Positions 25,082-34,429 of a DNA stretch of 64,000 nucleotides are shown here, piece after piece. Where the stretch lies: assembly GCF_016921115.1 (NCBI RefSeq), contig NZ_JAFFZS010000018.1:62001-126000 (forward strand), written 5' to 3'. Origin of the DNA: Streptomyces actuosus (GTDB lineage Bacteria > Actinomycetota > Actinomycetes > Streptomycetales > Streptomycetaceae). The notes below the pieces were generated by a model, which had not been told where the DNA came from, ran no database searches, and saw only the letters and a list, made by a program, of their open reading frames with translations. A program made the translations under genes and the position numbers. Each line of letters opens with the position of its first letter. Position 1 is the first letter of the stretch.

Positions 25082-25442
25082 GATGACCTCTGCGGCGGCC
25101 TGCCGATTGGCCCGCTGCGGCAGGACGTCGTGAGCAGCACATCGGCAACTCCGCGGCGGTGGCCCGGGACCGGTGGGAGGGGGCACCCCCGCCGGTCCGT
25201 GTGCCGGGCGGCACAGGAGATCAGTCCATGCGGACCGGCGGGGCGGGCCCCGAGTCCTGCCCCGGCCGGGCGCCCGGAGGCAGCCGGTTGTCAGTGCCGT
25301 CCTGCATGATGCGCGGAACCTGATCGACGTCGTCGCCGGTGGGCGGGCGTGCGCCCGTCCCGGCTCGAGGAGGCCCTCCCATGCAGCCCGTCCCGGTCCC
25401 GTCCCGCCGCGCGCTGCCGTACGTCCCCGGGGAGGTCCGGTG
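25082..25442. other. 361-bp intergenic region
   Basis: Between two divergent small hypothetical genes. It should hold both promoters. Weak GC-rich dyads occur, for example around 25180-25205, but none is perfect enough to call. No convincing gene is seen. Confidence 0.45.
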
Positions 25443-25784
25443 ATGATCCTCGGACACGCGAGCCGGGCCGCGACGCCGCTCGGCCCCGTCGGTGCCGGTC
25501 TGCTGCGCATCATCGCGGACCCCGCCACGCCCGTCTTCCTCACCGTGCTCTCCGGCGGCCGCCGCAGATACGGCTACTGGCAGGCGCGCGACGGCCGGGA
25601 CGGCAGGGGGAGCTGCCAGGTGGCCCTGCCCACCGACGAGTGCGACGCACTGCACCGCGGCGGACGGATCGCTCTGGGTGATCCCGTCGTGGACCCCGCC
25701 AAGACGACGTACCGGGTGCGCGCGGTGAGTACACCGGCGGGTGCTTCCCGGGCCGCCGTCCGGTCGGCGGCGCGCACCGCCTGA
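25443..25784 (+). CDS. Hypothetical protein (113 residues)
   Basis: Begins MILGHASRAATPLGPVGAGL and contains TPVFLTVLSGGRRRYGYWQA and DECDALHRGGRIALGDPVVD, a beta-rich small globular protein with an Ala/Arg-rich tail. GGGGAGG lies seven bases before the ATG, which supports the start. No signal peptide or membrane helix. I recall similar short streptomycete proteins of unknown function but cannot name a family. It stands alone, divergent from the 72-residue gene. Confidence 0.72.
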   Translation: MILGHASRAATPLGPVGAGLLRIIADPATPVFLTVLSGGRRRYGYWQARDGRDGRGSCQVALPTDECDALHRGGRIALGDPVVDPAKTTYRVRAVSTPAGASRAAVRSAARTA

Positions 25785-26118
25785 CGAGGGTGCGCGGGGC
25801 GGGCGCGGCGCACACTGACGCACCCTCGATCACGCGGACCCGGCCCCGACCACCGGTGGCCTCCGTGCGCAGGCGTCCGGCGCACGGAACGGCCGGCAAC
25901 CGTGACAGCACCCGCGGCCCGGCCACCCGGGCCGACGCCCCGACGTTCGGTGAGGAACCGTCAGCGTCTGCTCTCCGCGCGGCCCCTGCCCGCAGGCAGG
26001 GCCCGCGGCAGGCGCGAGGCGCTCACGCCCGCAACCGCACGGGAAGCGGGTCCGCTGGACGGCCGGACGTACCCGATGCCCCGCAGGCTGCCCCCGGTCC
26101 GGCAGGGTGCGGCCGGCT
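25785..26118. other. 334-bp intergenic region
   Basis: Lies between two convergent small genes, so it should contain their 3' ends only. Open frames are Arg/Pro rich and lack ribosome sites. No clear hairpin was found. Confidence 0.45.
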
Positions 26119-26394
26119 TCAGCCGCAGGCAGGCCGACGTGTCCGGCCGGCGCCGGTGCGGAACCTGGCGGAGGCGACCAGCGAGTCGTCCTCGGGACGC
26201 GCACCGGGAAGTCGGTGGCGGGCGGCTATGAGCGCGGCGTCGACGTCACGGGTGCCGGTCGACACGCACAGGGTGTGGGCGAGGTCGTCCATCCGCCGGC
26301 GCACCTGAGGGCTGCCCGCGTCCGCGCGCAGGACACGCAGGGCGTCGTACTGCTCGACGAGGTTCTTCAGCACGGCGGGGTGCGCCATGAGCAT
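26119..26394 (-). CDS. DUF5133 family small protein
   Basis: 91 residues, beginning MLMAHPAVLKNLVEQYDALR and continuing RRRMDDLAHTLCVSTGTRDV, the pattern of DUF5133 proteins common in Streptomyces. It is predicted fully helical and cytosolic. GGGAGG before ATG 26394 is a good ribosome site. These proteins often appear near regulators of secondary metabolism, but no function has been shown to my knowledge. The C-terminal 15 residues are basic and low complexity. Confidence 0.8.
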   Translation of the reverse strand: MLMAHPAVLKNLVEQYDALRVLRADAGSPQVRRRMDDLAHTLCVSTGTRDVDAALIAARHRLPGARPEDDSLVASARFRTGAGRTRRPACG

Positions 26395-26823
26395 GGGGGA
26401 GCCTCCCTGGTCACACTCGCTCACAGGGGTCACGTACACCGGCGCTCGTGCCCCGGGTCCCGGCCACCATGCCTGCCCGGTCGACCGCGTCCGTGGCCGG
26501 GCCCGCCGCCGCAGGGCCGCCCGCGTACGACGGCCCCGGCCCGCGCAGCCCGCAGCCCGCGTCCGGCGCGTCCCGCCGGGCAGCGCGCCGGGACGTGCCA
26601 CGGCTCGGTGCCGGCGCCGAGCCGGGCGACGAGGAGTTGTGCGACGACGGGTGGGGCGCCGTCCCCGCTCGGGGGCCTGCGCGGGGCGGGCGCGGCACCC
26701 GCGTGCGGCCGGGGGTCGTGCGTGCCGGGCGCGAGGGGGCGTTGTCAGTGGTCCCCACTAAGTTCGTCGATGCCCCGCCGGTCCGGCGTGGGACTTCCCT
26801 TGTGCTGCAGAGGAGATGATGCG
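26395..26823. other. 429-bp divergent intergenic region
   Basis: Separates the DUF5133 gene from the SWIM-vWA-MoxR-DUF5682 cassette and must hold promoters for both. Apart from the ribosome sites at each end I could not fix a promoter. Open frames here are low-complexity. Confidence 0.45.
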
Positions 26824-28755
26824 TTGTCCGGCTTCGAGAGGTCGAGCGCGGCGCGGGTGCTGCCGCCCGCCCGGCCGCGCAAGCTCGCCAAGGTTCCGTT
26901 CGTGGAGCTGGCCGAAGGGCGCCTGCAGGGCGTCGTCTCCAGCGGCTCGGCCGTCGAGCGGGTCTACGTCTCCGCGGTCACCGCCCGGACGTACGCCTAC
27001 GCGTGCAGCACCAACAACAACCGCCCCTGCGGTGGCGCCCGCGGCGGCTTCTGCAACCACATCGGCGCGCTCGTCAACGAGGCGGTCCTGCAGTTCGGCG
27101 CCGAGCGCGTGGCCCGCTACCTGCGGGTCGACCTCGGCGACGTCGAGGCGAGCGCGCAGAGCGTCCGCGCCGCCATGAGCGCGACCCGCCCGTCCCCGGC
27201 CGGCGGCAACGCCGCAGCCTCGGTCTTCAGCCGGTTCCTGCGCCACCTGGCCTACCTGGAACTCGCCCCGGTCACCTCCCCGCTGCCGGAGATGCAGTGG
27301 TTCCCGCCCACGCGGTCGGAGGAGGGCGTGGTGCCGCCGCACGCCGCCGACACGGTGACCGCCGTCGAGGAGCACGACCTGCTCGGCGCACCCGTCGAGG
27401 GGCTCGACGAGGCCCTCGCCGCCGTCGACGCCTTCGACCGGAGCCTGTCCGCCGGACTCTCGCGCCCCGGTCCCGACCAGGCCGCGGCCCTGCGGGAGCT
27501 CGCCGACGCGGTCGCCGCGAGCCCACTGGCCGACACAGTCTCCGAAGCCGCCGAGAAGGCGGCGGCCGGCGCCGTGGGCGAGGACCACCTCCTCGCACTC
27601 GCCGCCGCCCGCACCGCGCTGCTCGGCGCCGCGCACGACGCGCTCACCGCGCGCGCCGACGAGGTGACCGGCCGGACCCGCACCGGTGCACCCGGGTCCC
27701 CCTCCGCCGGGCCGCAGGCGGCGAACCTGCTCACCGCCGCCCGGTCCTGGCTCTGCGACCTCGCACGCACCGGCTGGCAGGGCATCGACCACGACCTGGT
27801 CTCCGGCTCCGGCCAGGTGATCTCCGCGATGCTCCCCGACCCGGAGCTGCGCCGGGCGGCCACCCTCCTCGACGGCTTCGCCGCCGAACTCGCCGCGTCC
27901 TGCCCGGGCGCCTCACTGGACCGGGCACCCCTGCGCCGCTGGGCGGACCTGTGGGCGCGCGGCATGCTGCTGACGGTACCCGGCACCGCCGCACCGTCGG
28001 CCCCCGGCAACGCCACCGGCAGGCTGCTGCCGCTCGGCGTCGACGTCCAGGAACACGCCACCGCCGCCCAGGCCCAGATCCACGCCGTGCTCGAACCCGC
28101 CGACGGGAGCACACCCCGGCTGGTGCGGGCCAGCGTGTCCGTGCCGAAGCCCGACACCGTGCTCGGCGCCGGCCTCTGGCAACTGCTGCGTCCGCACATG
28201 ACGCTGCTGGCAGCCGCGGCCGAAAGCCGCTGCATGGACATCGTCGACATGCCCGTCACCGCCGAGGGCGAGCTGCTCTGGGACGACGAGCACGCCCGCC
28301 CCGGCGAGCCCGCCGACCCCTTCGCCACCGCCCGCGTCGTCCTGCCCGCCGCCGCCGCGGCACCCGTCGCCCCCCTCGACCGGCACCCGGCGTCCCTCGC
28401 CCACCCGGTCCTCCTGGAGGACTACGCCACCGAACAGGCCGACGGCACCCTGACGTTCGTCCTCCCCGGGCACCGGCTGACCGTCGACACCGACCGCGTC
28501 CCGGCCGCCGGCCCACTCACCCCGCAGGCCGTCGCCGCGTCCCGTGCCTGCATCGGGCTGCTCCGCTGGGACGGCGGGCGCTACCTCCTCCAGCCGCTCG
28601 CCGTGGAGACCACCGTGCGCAGGAAGGCGGTGGCGCTGCACGCCGGGGCCTGGGCCGCCGGCACCACCGACAAGGCCGGACTGAAGGCCGAGAAGGCCGC
28701 CACCGACGCGGTGGCCGTGCTGCGCGAACGCGCGGGAAGGCTGCTGCGCACATGA
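26824..28755 (+). CDS. SWIM zinc-finger protein of a MoxR-vWA cassette
   Basis: A 643-residue cytosolic protein. The N-terminus reads ARVLPPARPRKLAKVPFVEL and contains a SWIM-type zinc site: C61 in ACSTNNNRPCGG, then C77-N-H79 in GFCNHIG (C...C-x-H). SWIM domains bind DNA or protein. The remainder is helical and beta mixed without another recognisable domain. The start is the TTG at 26824, supported by AGGAG at 26811 eight bases upstream; no nearby ATG fits. Its stop overlaps the vWA start (ATGA). It is the first gene of a four-gene unit with vWA, MoxR and DUF5682 proteins and probably supplies target recognition. That role is inference. Confidence 0.85.
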   Translation: MSGFERSSAARVLPPARPRKLAKVPFVELAEGRLQGVVSSGSAVERVYVSAVTARTYAYACSTNNNRPCGGARGGFCNHIGALVNEAVLQFGAERVARYLRVDLGDVEASAQSVRAAMSATRPSPAGGNAAASVFSRFLRHLAYLELAPVTSPLPEMQWFPPTRSEEGVVPPHAADTVTAVEEHDLLGAPVEGLDEALAAVDAFDRSLSAGLSRPGPDQAAALRELADAVAASPLADTVSEAAEKAAAGAVGEDHLLALAAARTALLGAAHDALTARADEVTGRTRTGAPGSPSAGPQAANLLTAARSWLCDLARTGWQGIDHDLVSGSGQVISAMLPDPELRRAATLLDGFAAELAASCPGASLDRAPLRRWADLWARGMLLTVPGTAAPSAPGNATGRLLPLGVDVQEHATAAQAQIHAVLEPADGSTPRLVRASVSVPKPDTVLGAGLWQLLRPHMTLLAAAAESRCMDIVDMPVTAEGELLWDDEHARPGEPADPFATARVVLPAAAAAPVAPLDRHPASLAHPVLLEDYATEQADGTLTFVLPGHRLTVDTDRVPAAGPLTPQAVAASRACIGLLRWDGGRYLLQPLAVETTVRRKAVALHAGAWAAGTTDKAGLKAEKAATDAVAVLRERAGRLLRT

Positions 28756-30158
28756 CCGAGCACACCCCCGAGGCCACCGTTCTGCCCGGCGCCGACGCCA
28801 ACCGGCGGCAGCTTCTGTACTGGCGGCTGCTCGCCCGCCTCCTCGACCCCGAGGAGCAGCCCGGCCTCGAGACCGCCTCCCTCGCAGTCGTCGAGGACAT
28901 CGGACTGCCACCCGCGCTGCTGGACCCGCAGTCCTCCGTCGACGCCGTCGTGCAGCGCCACCCCGAACTGGCCGACGAGTTCGACGGGCTGATGGTGCCC
29001 GAACCCGACAGCGGGGACCGTGACCGGGCCGCCGAGGTCCGGCGCGCCGCGCTGGTGTCCAAGGTGCTGCTCAACGTCTTTGCGACCGGCACCGGCACGG
29101 TCACCGCCGAGCAGCTCGCCCGCTGGCAGTCCGACACCGGCTGGCTGGAGCGTGCCCTCGGATACCGCCCGGGCGAACTGCGCGGCGCGCGCGGCGGTAC
29201 GGGCTCTGCGGCCGGACCGACGGGCACGGCGGCCGGCGGCCGGACACCCGACCTGAGCACGCTGCTGCCGGCGATCGGCCCCGAACTCGGCGCCCTGGAG
29301 GCCGATCTGGTCAAGCGGATGCACCTGCGCGAGGTGCTCGCCGACCCCCGGCTCGCGGCACGGCTCACGCCGAGCATGTCCCTCATCGAGCAGCTGCTGC
29401 GCGACAAGAACAACCTCTCCGGTGTGGCGCTGGCCAACGCCAAGGCCCTGATCCGCCGTTTCGTCGACGAGGTCGCCGAAGTGCTGCGCACCCAGGTCGA
29501 GAAGGCCTCCGCCGGCTCCCTGGACCGGTCGGTGCCGCCCAAGCGGGTCTTCCGCAACCTCGACCTCGACCGCACCATCTGGAAGAACCTCACCAACTGG
29601 GACCCCGAGCAGGAGCAGCTCTACGTAGACCGCCTCTACTACCGGCACACCGCCCGCAGGACGACGCCGCAGCGGCTGATCGTGGTCGTCGACCAGTCGG
29701 GCTCCATGGTCGACTCCATGGTCAACTGCACCATCCTCGCCTCCATCTTCGCGGGACTGCCCAAGGTCGACGTCCACCTGATCGCCTACGACACCCAGGC
29801 ACTCGACCTCACCCCCTGGGTGAGCGACCCCTTCGAGACGCTGCTGCGCACCAACCTCGGCGGCGGCACCGACGGCACGGTCGCCATGGCCCTGGCCCAG
29901 CCGAAGATCGCCGAACCGCGCAACACGGTCGTGGTGTGGATCTCCGACTTCTACGAATGGCAGTGCGGACCGCTGTTCGAGAGCATGGCGGCCATCCACC
30001 GCTCCGGCGCGCGATTCATCCCCGTCGGCTCCGTGACCAGCTCCGGCCGCGGCAGCGTCAACCCCTGGTTCAAGGAACGCTTCAAGGACCTCGGCACGCC
30101 GGTCGTCTCCGGCCACATCCGCAAACTCGTCCACGAACTCAAGACGTTCCTCGCCTAG
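28752..30158 (+). CDS. vWA domain protein (CoxE/ViaA-like) of a MoxR-vWA cassette
   Basis: 468 residues. The C-terminal half is a von Willebrand A domain with an intact metal site: D314-Q-S-G-S in VVVDQSGSMVDSM, the Thr in NLGGGTDGTVAMA and the Asp in VVWISDFYEW. The N-terminal half is helical, as in partners of MoxR ATPases such as ViaA. MoxR and vWA proteins act together to remodel or insert cofactors into client complexes. ATGA overlap with the SWIM gene shows coupling. The TAG stop at 30156 abuts the large palindrome that separates it from the MoxR gene. Confidence 0.9.
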   Translation: MTEHTPEATVLPGADANRRQLLYWRLLARLLDPEEQPGLETASLAVVEDIGLPPALLDPQSSVDAVVQRHPELADEFDGLMVPEPDSGDRDRAAEVRRAALVSKVLLNVFATGTGTVTAEQLARWQSDTGWLERALGYRPGELRGARGGTGSAAGPTGTAAGGRTPDLSTLLPAIGPELGALEADLVKRMHLREVLADPRLAARLTPSMSLIEQLLRDKNNLSGVALANAKALIRRFVDEVAEVLRTQVEKASAGSLDRSVPPKRVFRNLDLDRTIWKNLTNWDPEQEQLYVDRLYYRHTARRTTPQRLIVVVDQSGSMVDSMVNCTILASIFAGLPKVDVHLIAYDTQALDLTPWVSDPFETLLRTNLGGGTDGTVAMALAQPKIAEPRNTVVVWISDFYEWQCGPLFESMAAIHRSGARFIPVGSVTSSGRGSVNPWFKERFKDLGTPVVSGHIRKLVHELKTFLA

Positions 30159-30321
30159 TGCCGCACCAGGCAACCTTCGCCCCGTCGCGACGCCCGGCAC
30201 GCACTCTCGCTGCACCGGACGAAAGCCCGAGTACATCCAGTACGAGGGCTTCCGGCCGGCACACCGAGAGCACGCACCGGACGCCGCTCCTCGACGGGCG
30301 AACGTTGCCTGCCGCGGCACT
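30157..30321. repeat. 165-bp imperfect palindromic element
   Basis: The ends AGTGCCGC and GCGGCACT are exact reverse complements, and most of each roughly 65-base arm pairs with the other (for example CAGGCAAC-TTCGCC on the left with GGCGAACGTTGCCTG on the right). The centre holds a second hairpin, AAAGCCCGAGTAC paired with GTACGAGGGCTT around the loop ATCCA. The layout resembles a MITE-like or REP-like intergenic repeat; I believe elements with the GAGTACATCCAGTACGAGGG core recur in Streptomyces genomes. It overlaps the vWA stop codon and could act as a terminator or RNA processing site within the operon. Confidence 0.75.
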
Positions 30322-30383
30322 GGCGCGTATCCCATTCCTCCGTCCCCGCACGTCCCTGTGCACCCGTCACGAAAGGCCTTCGC

Positions 30384-31496
30384 ATGTCCGACCTGTTGCG
30401 CGCTCCCGCCGAGATCAAGTACGCCGAGGAGCTGGACTGGCTGGAATCGGTCGACGACAACCCCAAGCCCTTCTCCTGGCGGCTGTCCCCGAAGATGATC
30501 CGCCTGTTCATCCTGGGTTCCGAGCGCGCCGACGGCCTCGATCGCGAGATCTCCCAGAAGTGGTTCGGCGACCGCAGCATCGTCGAGCGGGCCATCGTCA
30601 CCCTCGCCTCCGACCGAGGGCTGCTCCTGATCGGAGACCCGGGGACCGGTAAGAGCTGGCTGGCCGAACTGCTGGCCGCCGCGGTCTGCCGCAACTCCAC
30701 ACTCGTCGTACAGGGCACGGCCGGCACCACCGAGGACCACATCAAGTACTCGTGGAACGTGTCCATGGTCATCGCCAAGGGCCAGTCCCGGGAGTCGATG
30801 ATCCCCTCACCGATCATGACCGCGATGGAGACCGGCGTCATCGGCCGCTTCGAGGAACTCACCCGCGCCACCAGCGACGTCCAGGACGCGCTCATCTCCG
30901 TCCTGTCCGAGAAGTACATCTCGGTTCCCGAACTCGACAGCGACAGCATCGTCTTCGCCCAGCCCGGCTTCTCGGTCATCGCCACCGCCAACAGCCGCGA
31001 TCGGGGCGTCAACGACCTGTCCTCCGCCCTCAAGCGGCGCTTCAACTTCGTCCGCATCCCGGTGGTCACCAACAAGAAGAGCGAGGCGGAGATCGTCCGC
31101 TTCCGCACCGAGGAACTGCTGCGCCGCCACAGCATCGACCTGGACGTGCCGCCGACCCTGCTGGACGTGCTGCTGCGCAGCTTCTCCGATCTGCGCGCCT
31201 CGGCCGCCGCGGCCGGGAGCGACGACGAGAAGCTGGAGTCGGCGCTGTCCACCGCCGAGCAGATCGGTGTCCTGGAGGACGCCGTCCTGCACGGCAACTT
31301 CTTCGGCGAGCGGGCGCTGACCGCCCGGACCCTCGCCTCCTCGCTCGTCGGCTCGCTCGCCCGCCGCGAGCCCGAGGACCTCGCCATCCTCAACAAGTAC
31401 CTGCACGGTGTCGTCGAACCGCGCAGCAAGGAAGAGGGCGGCTCCTGGCCGGAGTTCCTCGAAGGCGGGCGCGACGCGATCGCGACCCTGTCGTGA
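30384..31496 (+). CDS. MoxR-family AAA+ ATPase
   Basis: 370 residues. Walker A is GDPGTGKS at residues 84-91, Walker B-like acidic segment is GRFEELTRATSDVQDALISV, and sensor-1 is FSVIATANSRDRGVNDLSSA followed by LKRRFNFVRIP, an Arg-finger region, all typical of MoxR/RavA-type AAA+ proteins. GAAAGG precedes ATG 30384. Its stop overlaps the DUF5682 GTG (GTGA). MoxR ATPases form hexamers that with a vWA partner act as chaperones. It is separated from the vWA gene by the 165-bp palindrome but is on the same strand, so the four genes look like one functional unit. Confidence 0.92.
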   Translation: MSDLLRAPAEIKYAEELDWLESVDDNPKPFSWRLSPKMIRLFILGSERADGLDREISQKWFGDRSIVERAIVTLASDRGLLLIGDPGTGKSWLAELLAAAVCRNSTLVVQGTAGTTEDHIKYSWNVSMVIAKGQSRESMIPSPIMTAMETGVIGRFEELTRATSDVQDALISVLSEKYISVPELDSDSIVFAQPGFSVIATANSRDRGVNDLSSALKRRFNFVRIPVVTNKKSEAEIVRFRTEELLRRHSIDLDVPPTLLDVLLRSFSDLRASAAAAGSDDEKLESALSTAEQIGVLEDAVLHGNFFGERALTARTLASSLVGSLARREPEDLAILNKYLHGVVEPRSKEEGGSWPEFLEGGRDAIATLS

Positions 31497-34339
31497 GCGC
31501 CGTGGACGAGGGAACCTTCACCGCCCTGCGCAGCCGGCTCCAGCAGGCCGCGGAAGCGTTCGCCGACGGACCCCGGGCACTGGAGGGCATCCTCCTGGGC
31601 ATCGTCGACGACGTCGACCGCGCGGTACGCGAACCGCTGGAGATCTTCCCGGTCTGCCATCACTCGCCCGCCTCGGCCCTCGCCATGGCGCGCCGGCTGC
31701 GGGAGAAGCAGCCGAAGGTGGTGTACCTGGAGCTCTGCGAGGACATGGCACCGCTGCTGACGGAGCTGCGCAACTGCCGGCTCCCGGTGGCCGTGCAGGC
31801 GTACGCCACCGAGGTCGACGGCTTCCCCGCCGAGTGGGCGCCGCTGTCGGTCGTCGCCCCGATCACCGAGGCGTCCGCCGAGTACCAGGCCATCGCCTAC
31901 GCGCTGGACACCCCCGGCGTGGAACTCGTCCTCGTCGACCGCTCCTCCGACCACGTCTTCCAGTGGCAGGAGAACGGCGGAGACACCGCCGAACCGGCGA
32001 CCGACGGGGACGCACCCGCCGAGGAGGAGGCGGCCCTGCACGGCGACGCGGTCGGCGTGGAGATCGGCGACCTGCGCCCCCGCTTCGCCGAGTTGGAGGA
32101 GTACCTGCTGCGGCACGGCCGGGTACGGCACTGGTCGGAGTGGTGGCACCAGTACGTGGAACTGCCCCTCGGGGACAGCGACCACGCCACCTACCTCCAG
32201 GTGATGCTGCTGATCGGCAGCCTCTTCCGCCGCCTCGCGCCGGGGGACCCGCACCGGGTCCGCGTCGACGAGGACCGTGAGCGCCACATGTGGACGCGGA
32301 TGCGCTCGCACCTCGCCGCGACCGGCACCGACCCCGCCGACTCCATCTACGTCTGCGGCGCGTTCCACGCGGCCAGCCGGGTGGCGGAGTTCGGCGTCGA
32401 CGGCGACGACGGCTTCGACATCAGCGCCCCCAGCGCCACCCGCTGGCAGCACGGCCTGATCCCGTCCAGCCACGCGGCGATCGAGGCACAGTTCGGCCTC
32501 GCCGCCGGCTCGGTGTCCATCGCCGCGAACCAGTTCGCGAAGAACCTCCGGCGCACCCGGGTCACGCCGTACCGGCTCACCGGGCAGGCCGGCGGCGGGG
32601 GACCGAAGAAGGGAGCGCGGAAGACGGCGCAGGCCGCGGCCATGGCCCCAGCGGCCCTCCCACCGGGCGGCGGACCCGCCGACTCCGACATGCTCACCGG
32701 CTTCCTGCAGCGGCCCCCGGTCCTGGACCGCCTCGACGAGACCGAACTGCTCGGCTGGTCGGTGGAGATCGTGCGGGCGGCCCGCCGCAACGGCTACCTC
32801 GCCTCCACCGCCGACGCCATCGCGGTGTTCGAGACGTCGATCCTGCTGGCCGGCCTGCGCGACCGTGCCAAACCGACGCCGTACGACTTCCAGGACGCGG
32901 CGGTCACCTGCATCGAGAAGGACCGTGTGCCGGGCCGGCGCGACGTACGCCGCCTCACGGAGATCATGCTCGGCGGCGACCGGCTCGGCCAGGTCGGCTA
33001 CGACGCCCTGCCACCCCTCGCCCGCGACGTCCACGACCGACTCGCCCCCCTCGCCCTCGGACTTCAGCAGCGCGGCGTCCGGCGGGCCCTGCTCGACATG
33101 ACGTCCCGGCCGGAGCTGGAGCAGTGTTCGGACGTGCTGTGGATGCTCCGGTACCTGATGCCGCACGGCGCGGCGCGGCCCGTCATGGGCGAGCGGCGGC
33201 TGGGGGAGCGCCCCATCCAGGAGTCGTGGGACCTGGCCCTCGGCACCCATCAGCGAGCCCTGATCGAACTGGGCTACGAGGGCGTCAGTATCGAGCAGGT
33301 CCTCGAACAGCGGCTGCGGCGCACCGCCTACGGCCCCCAGGCGACCACGGCGACCGTCCTCGAAACCGTCGAGGACGCCACCCTCTACCTGCGCAGCCGC
33401 CGCCTCGCCGACGAACTCGGGCTGCGTGCCCTGGACGTGCTGGCGACCGAACGCGGCGTCGACGGCGCTCCGGAGGTCCTGCGCCGGGCCCGCCGGCTGC
33501 TCGGCCACTACCGCACCAGCGAGCCGTCCCTGCCCGGGTGGATCGAGGCCTTCGTCAAGACGGGCTACGCGCACTACTGCACCCTGCTGCCGACGGCGTT
33601 CGCCGACGAGGACGCGAGCGTCTGCCAGGTCGCGGCCATGCTCGGCTTCCTGTTCAGCATGGAGAGCCTGGCGCTGTCCCTCGGCTGCGACCGCACCCAG
33701 CTGGAACTCGCCGTCGCCCAGTCGCACCCCGACGACCCGGCCAAGACGGCCCTGCTGTGGGCCGCCAGGGCCCAGCTCGGCCGGCTCTCCCGCGCGGACC
33801 TGCGCGCACGGTGCGACGCGCTGCTCGCCAACCCGCTGGTCGTCCCGTCCTACCCGCGCTACCTCAGCGGGTTCCTGCACGCCCTGGAACCGGTGCCCCA
33901 GCTGGCCGACTTCGTCGTCGAAGCCGTCTCCCAAGCCTTCGCCCGGCTGCCGGACCCGGTACTGCTGCCCTGGCTGCCGACTCTGATCACCACTCTCCGC
34001 GACGCCGGCGATCTCGCGCCCCTGCTGATCCGCGAGGCCGGCCGCGTCTTCCCGGGACGGCTCGCGGCCCTGGACGCATGGGTCCCCCCGTGGCAGGGTG
34101 ACCCCGCCACGACACCCACCGGCCCGTCCCGGGCCGGGTCGGCCGGGCGCGGAGCCCTGCCGCTGCTCGCCGCCCACCCCGCCACCTGCGCCGCGGCGGC
34201 GCACCTGCTCGGCTGCGAGGGGACATGGCAGGCGGCGACGCCCGCCCCCGCCGGCGCGGTGCTCCTCACCCGCCATCCGCGGACCGCGCAGGAGCTGCGG
34301 GTGCTGCTGGCAGGCCCGAGCGGCCCGGCACTGCGGTGA
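31493..34339 (+). CDS. DUF5682 family protein, large component of a MoxR-vWA cassette
   Basis: A 948-residue protein with no signal peptide. The conserved start is EIFPVCHHSPASALAMARRL (H56-H57), followed by KQPKVVYLELCEDMAPLLTE, a His then Glu pattern that reminds me of the TraB/ChaN/EreA-like hydrolase group; later the segment SIYVCGAFHAASRV adds another His. The C-terminal 400 residues are helical repeats. The GTG start overlaps the MoxR stop. DUF5682 proteins are nearly always found with MoxR, vWA and SWIM genes, so it is likely the effector or client of the ATPase. A hydrolase activity is inference from motif look alone. Confidence 0.85.
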   Translation: MSAVDEGTFTALRSRLQQAAEAFADGPRALEGILLGIVDDVDRAVREPLEIFPVCHHSPASALAMARRLREKQPKVVYLELCEDMAPLLTELRNCRLPVAVQAYATEVDGFPAEWAPLSVVAPITEASAEYQAIAYALDTPGVELVLVDRSSDHVFQWQENGGDTAEPATDGDAPAEEEAALHGDAVGVEIGDLRPRFAELEEYLLRHGRVRHWSEWWHQYVELPLGDSDHATYLQVMLLIGSLFRRLAPGDPHRVRVDEDRERHMWTRMRSHLAATGTDPADSIYVCGAFHAASRVAEFGVDGDDGFDISAPSATRWQHGLIPSSHAAIEAQFGLAAGSVSIAANQFAKNLRRTRVTPYRLTGQAGGGGPKKGARKTAQAAAMAPAALPPGGGPADSDMLTGFLQRPPVLDRLDETELLGWSVEIVRAARRNGYLASTADAIAVFETSILLAGLRDRAKPTPYDFQDAAVTCIEKDRVPGRRDVRRLTEIMLGGDRLGQVGYDALPPLARDVHDRLAPLALGLQQRGVRRALLDMTSRPELEQCSDVLWMLRYLMPHGAARPVMGERRLGERPIQESWDLALGTHQRALIELGYEGVSIEQVLEQRLRRTAYGPQATTATVLETVEDATLYLRSRRLADELGLRALDVLATERGVDGAPEVLRRARRLLGHYRTSEPSLPGWIEAFVKTGYAHYCTLLPTAFADEDASVCQVAAMLGFLFSMESLALSLGCDRTQLELAVAQSHPDDPAKTALLWAARAQLGRLSRADLRARCDALLANPLVVPSYPRYLSGFLHALEPVPQLADFVVEAVSQAFARLPDPVLLPWLPTLITTLRDAGDLAPLLIREAGRVFPGRLAALDAWVPPWQGDPATTPTGPSRAGSAGRGALPLLAAHPATCAAAAHLLGCEGTWQAATPAPAGAVLLTRHPRTAQELRVLLAGPSGPALR

Positions 34340-34429
34340 GCCACCGCCCCGGCCGACGGGGAGGTGCGGGAACGGCCGGGACACACGGGGCCGGGACACC
34401 CCATACGCGGGGCAACGTCCCGGTCACGC

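Noticed and set aside
25221..25340. Possible minus-strand small protein ending RLPPGARPGQDSGPAPPVRM
   Set aside because: Proline-rich low-complexity sequence without a ribosome site at a suitable start.
30155..34399. A 1414-codon open frame on the minus strand across the MoxR and DUF5682 genes
   Set aside because: It is antisense to two well-defined genes, is rich in Arg, Gly and Val, and lacks a ribosome site and any domain; long antisense frames are expected where third-position GC is extreme.
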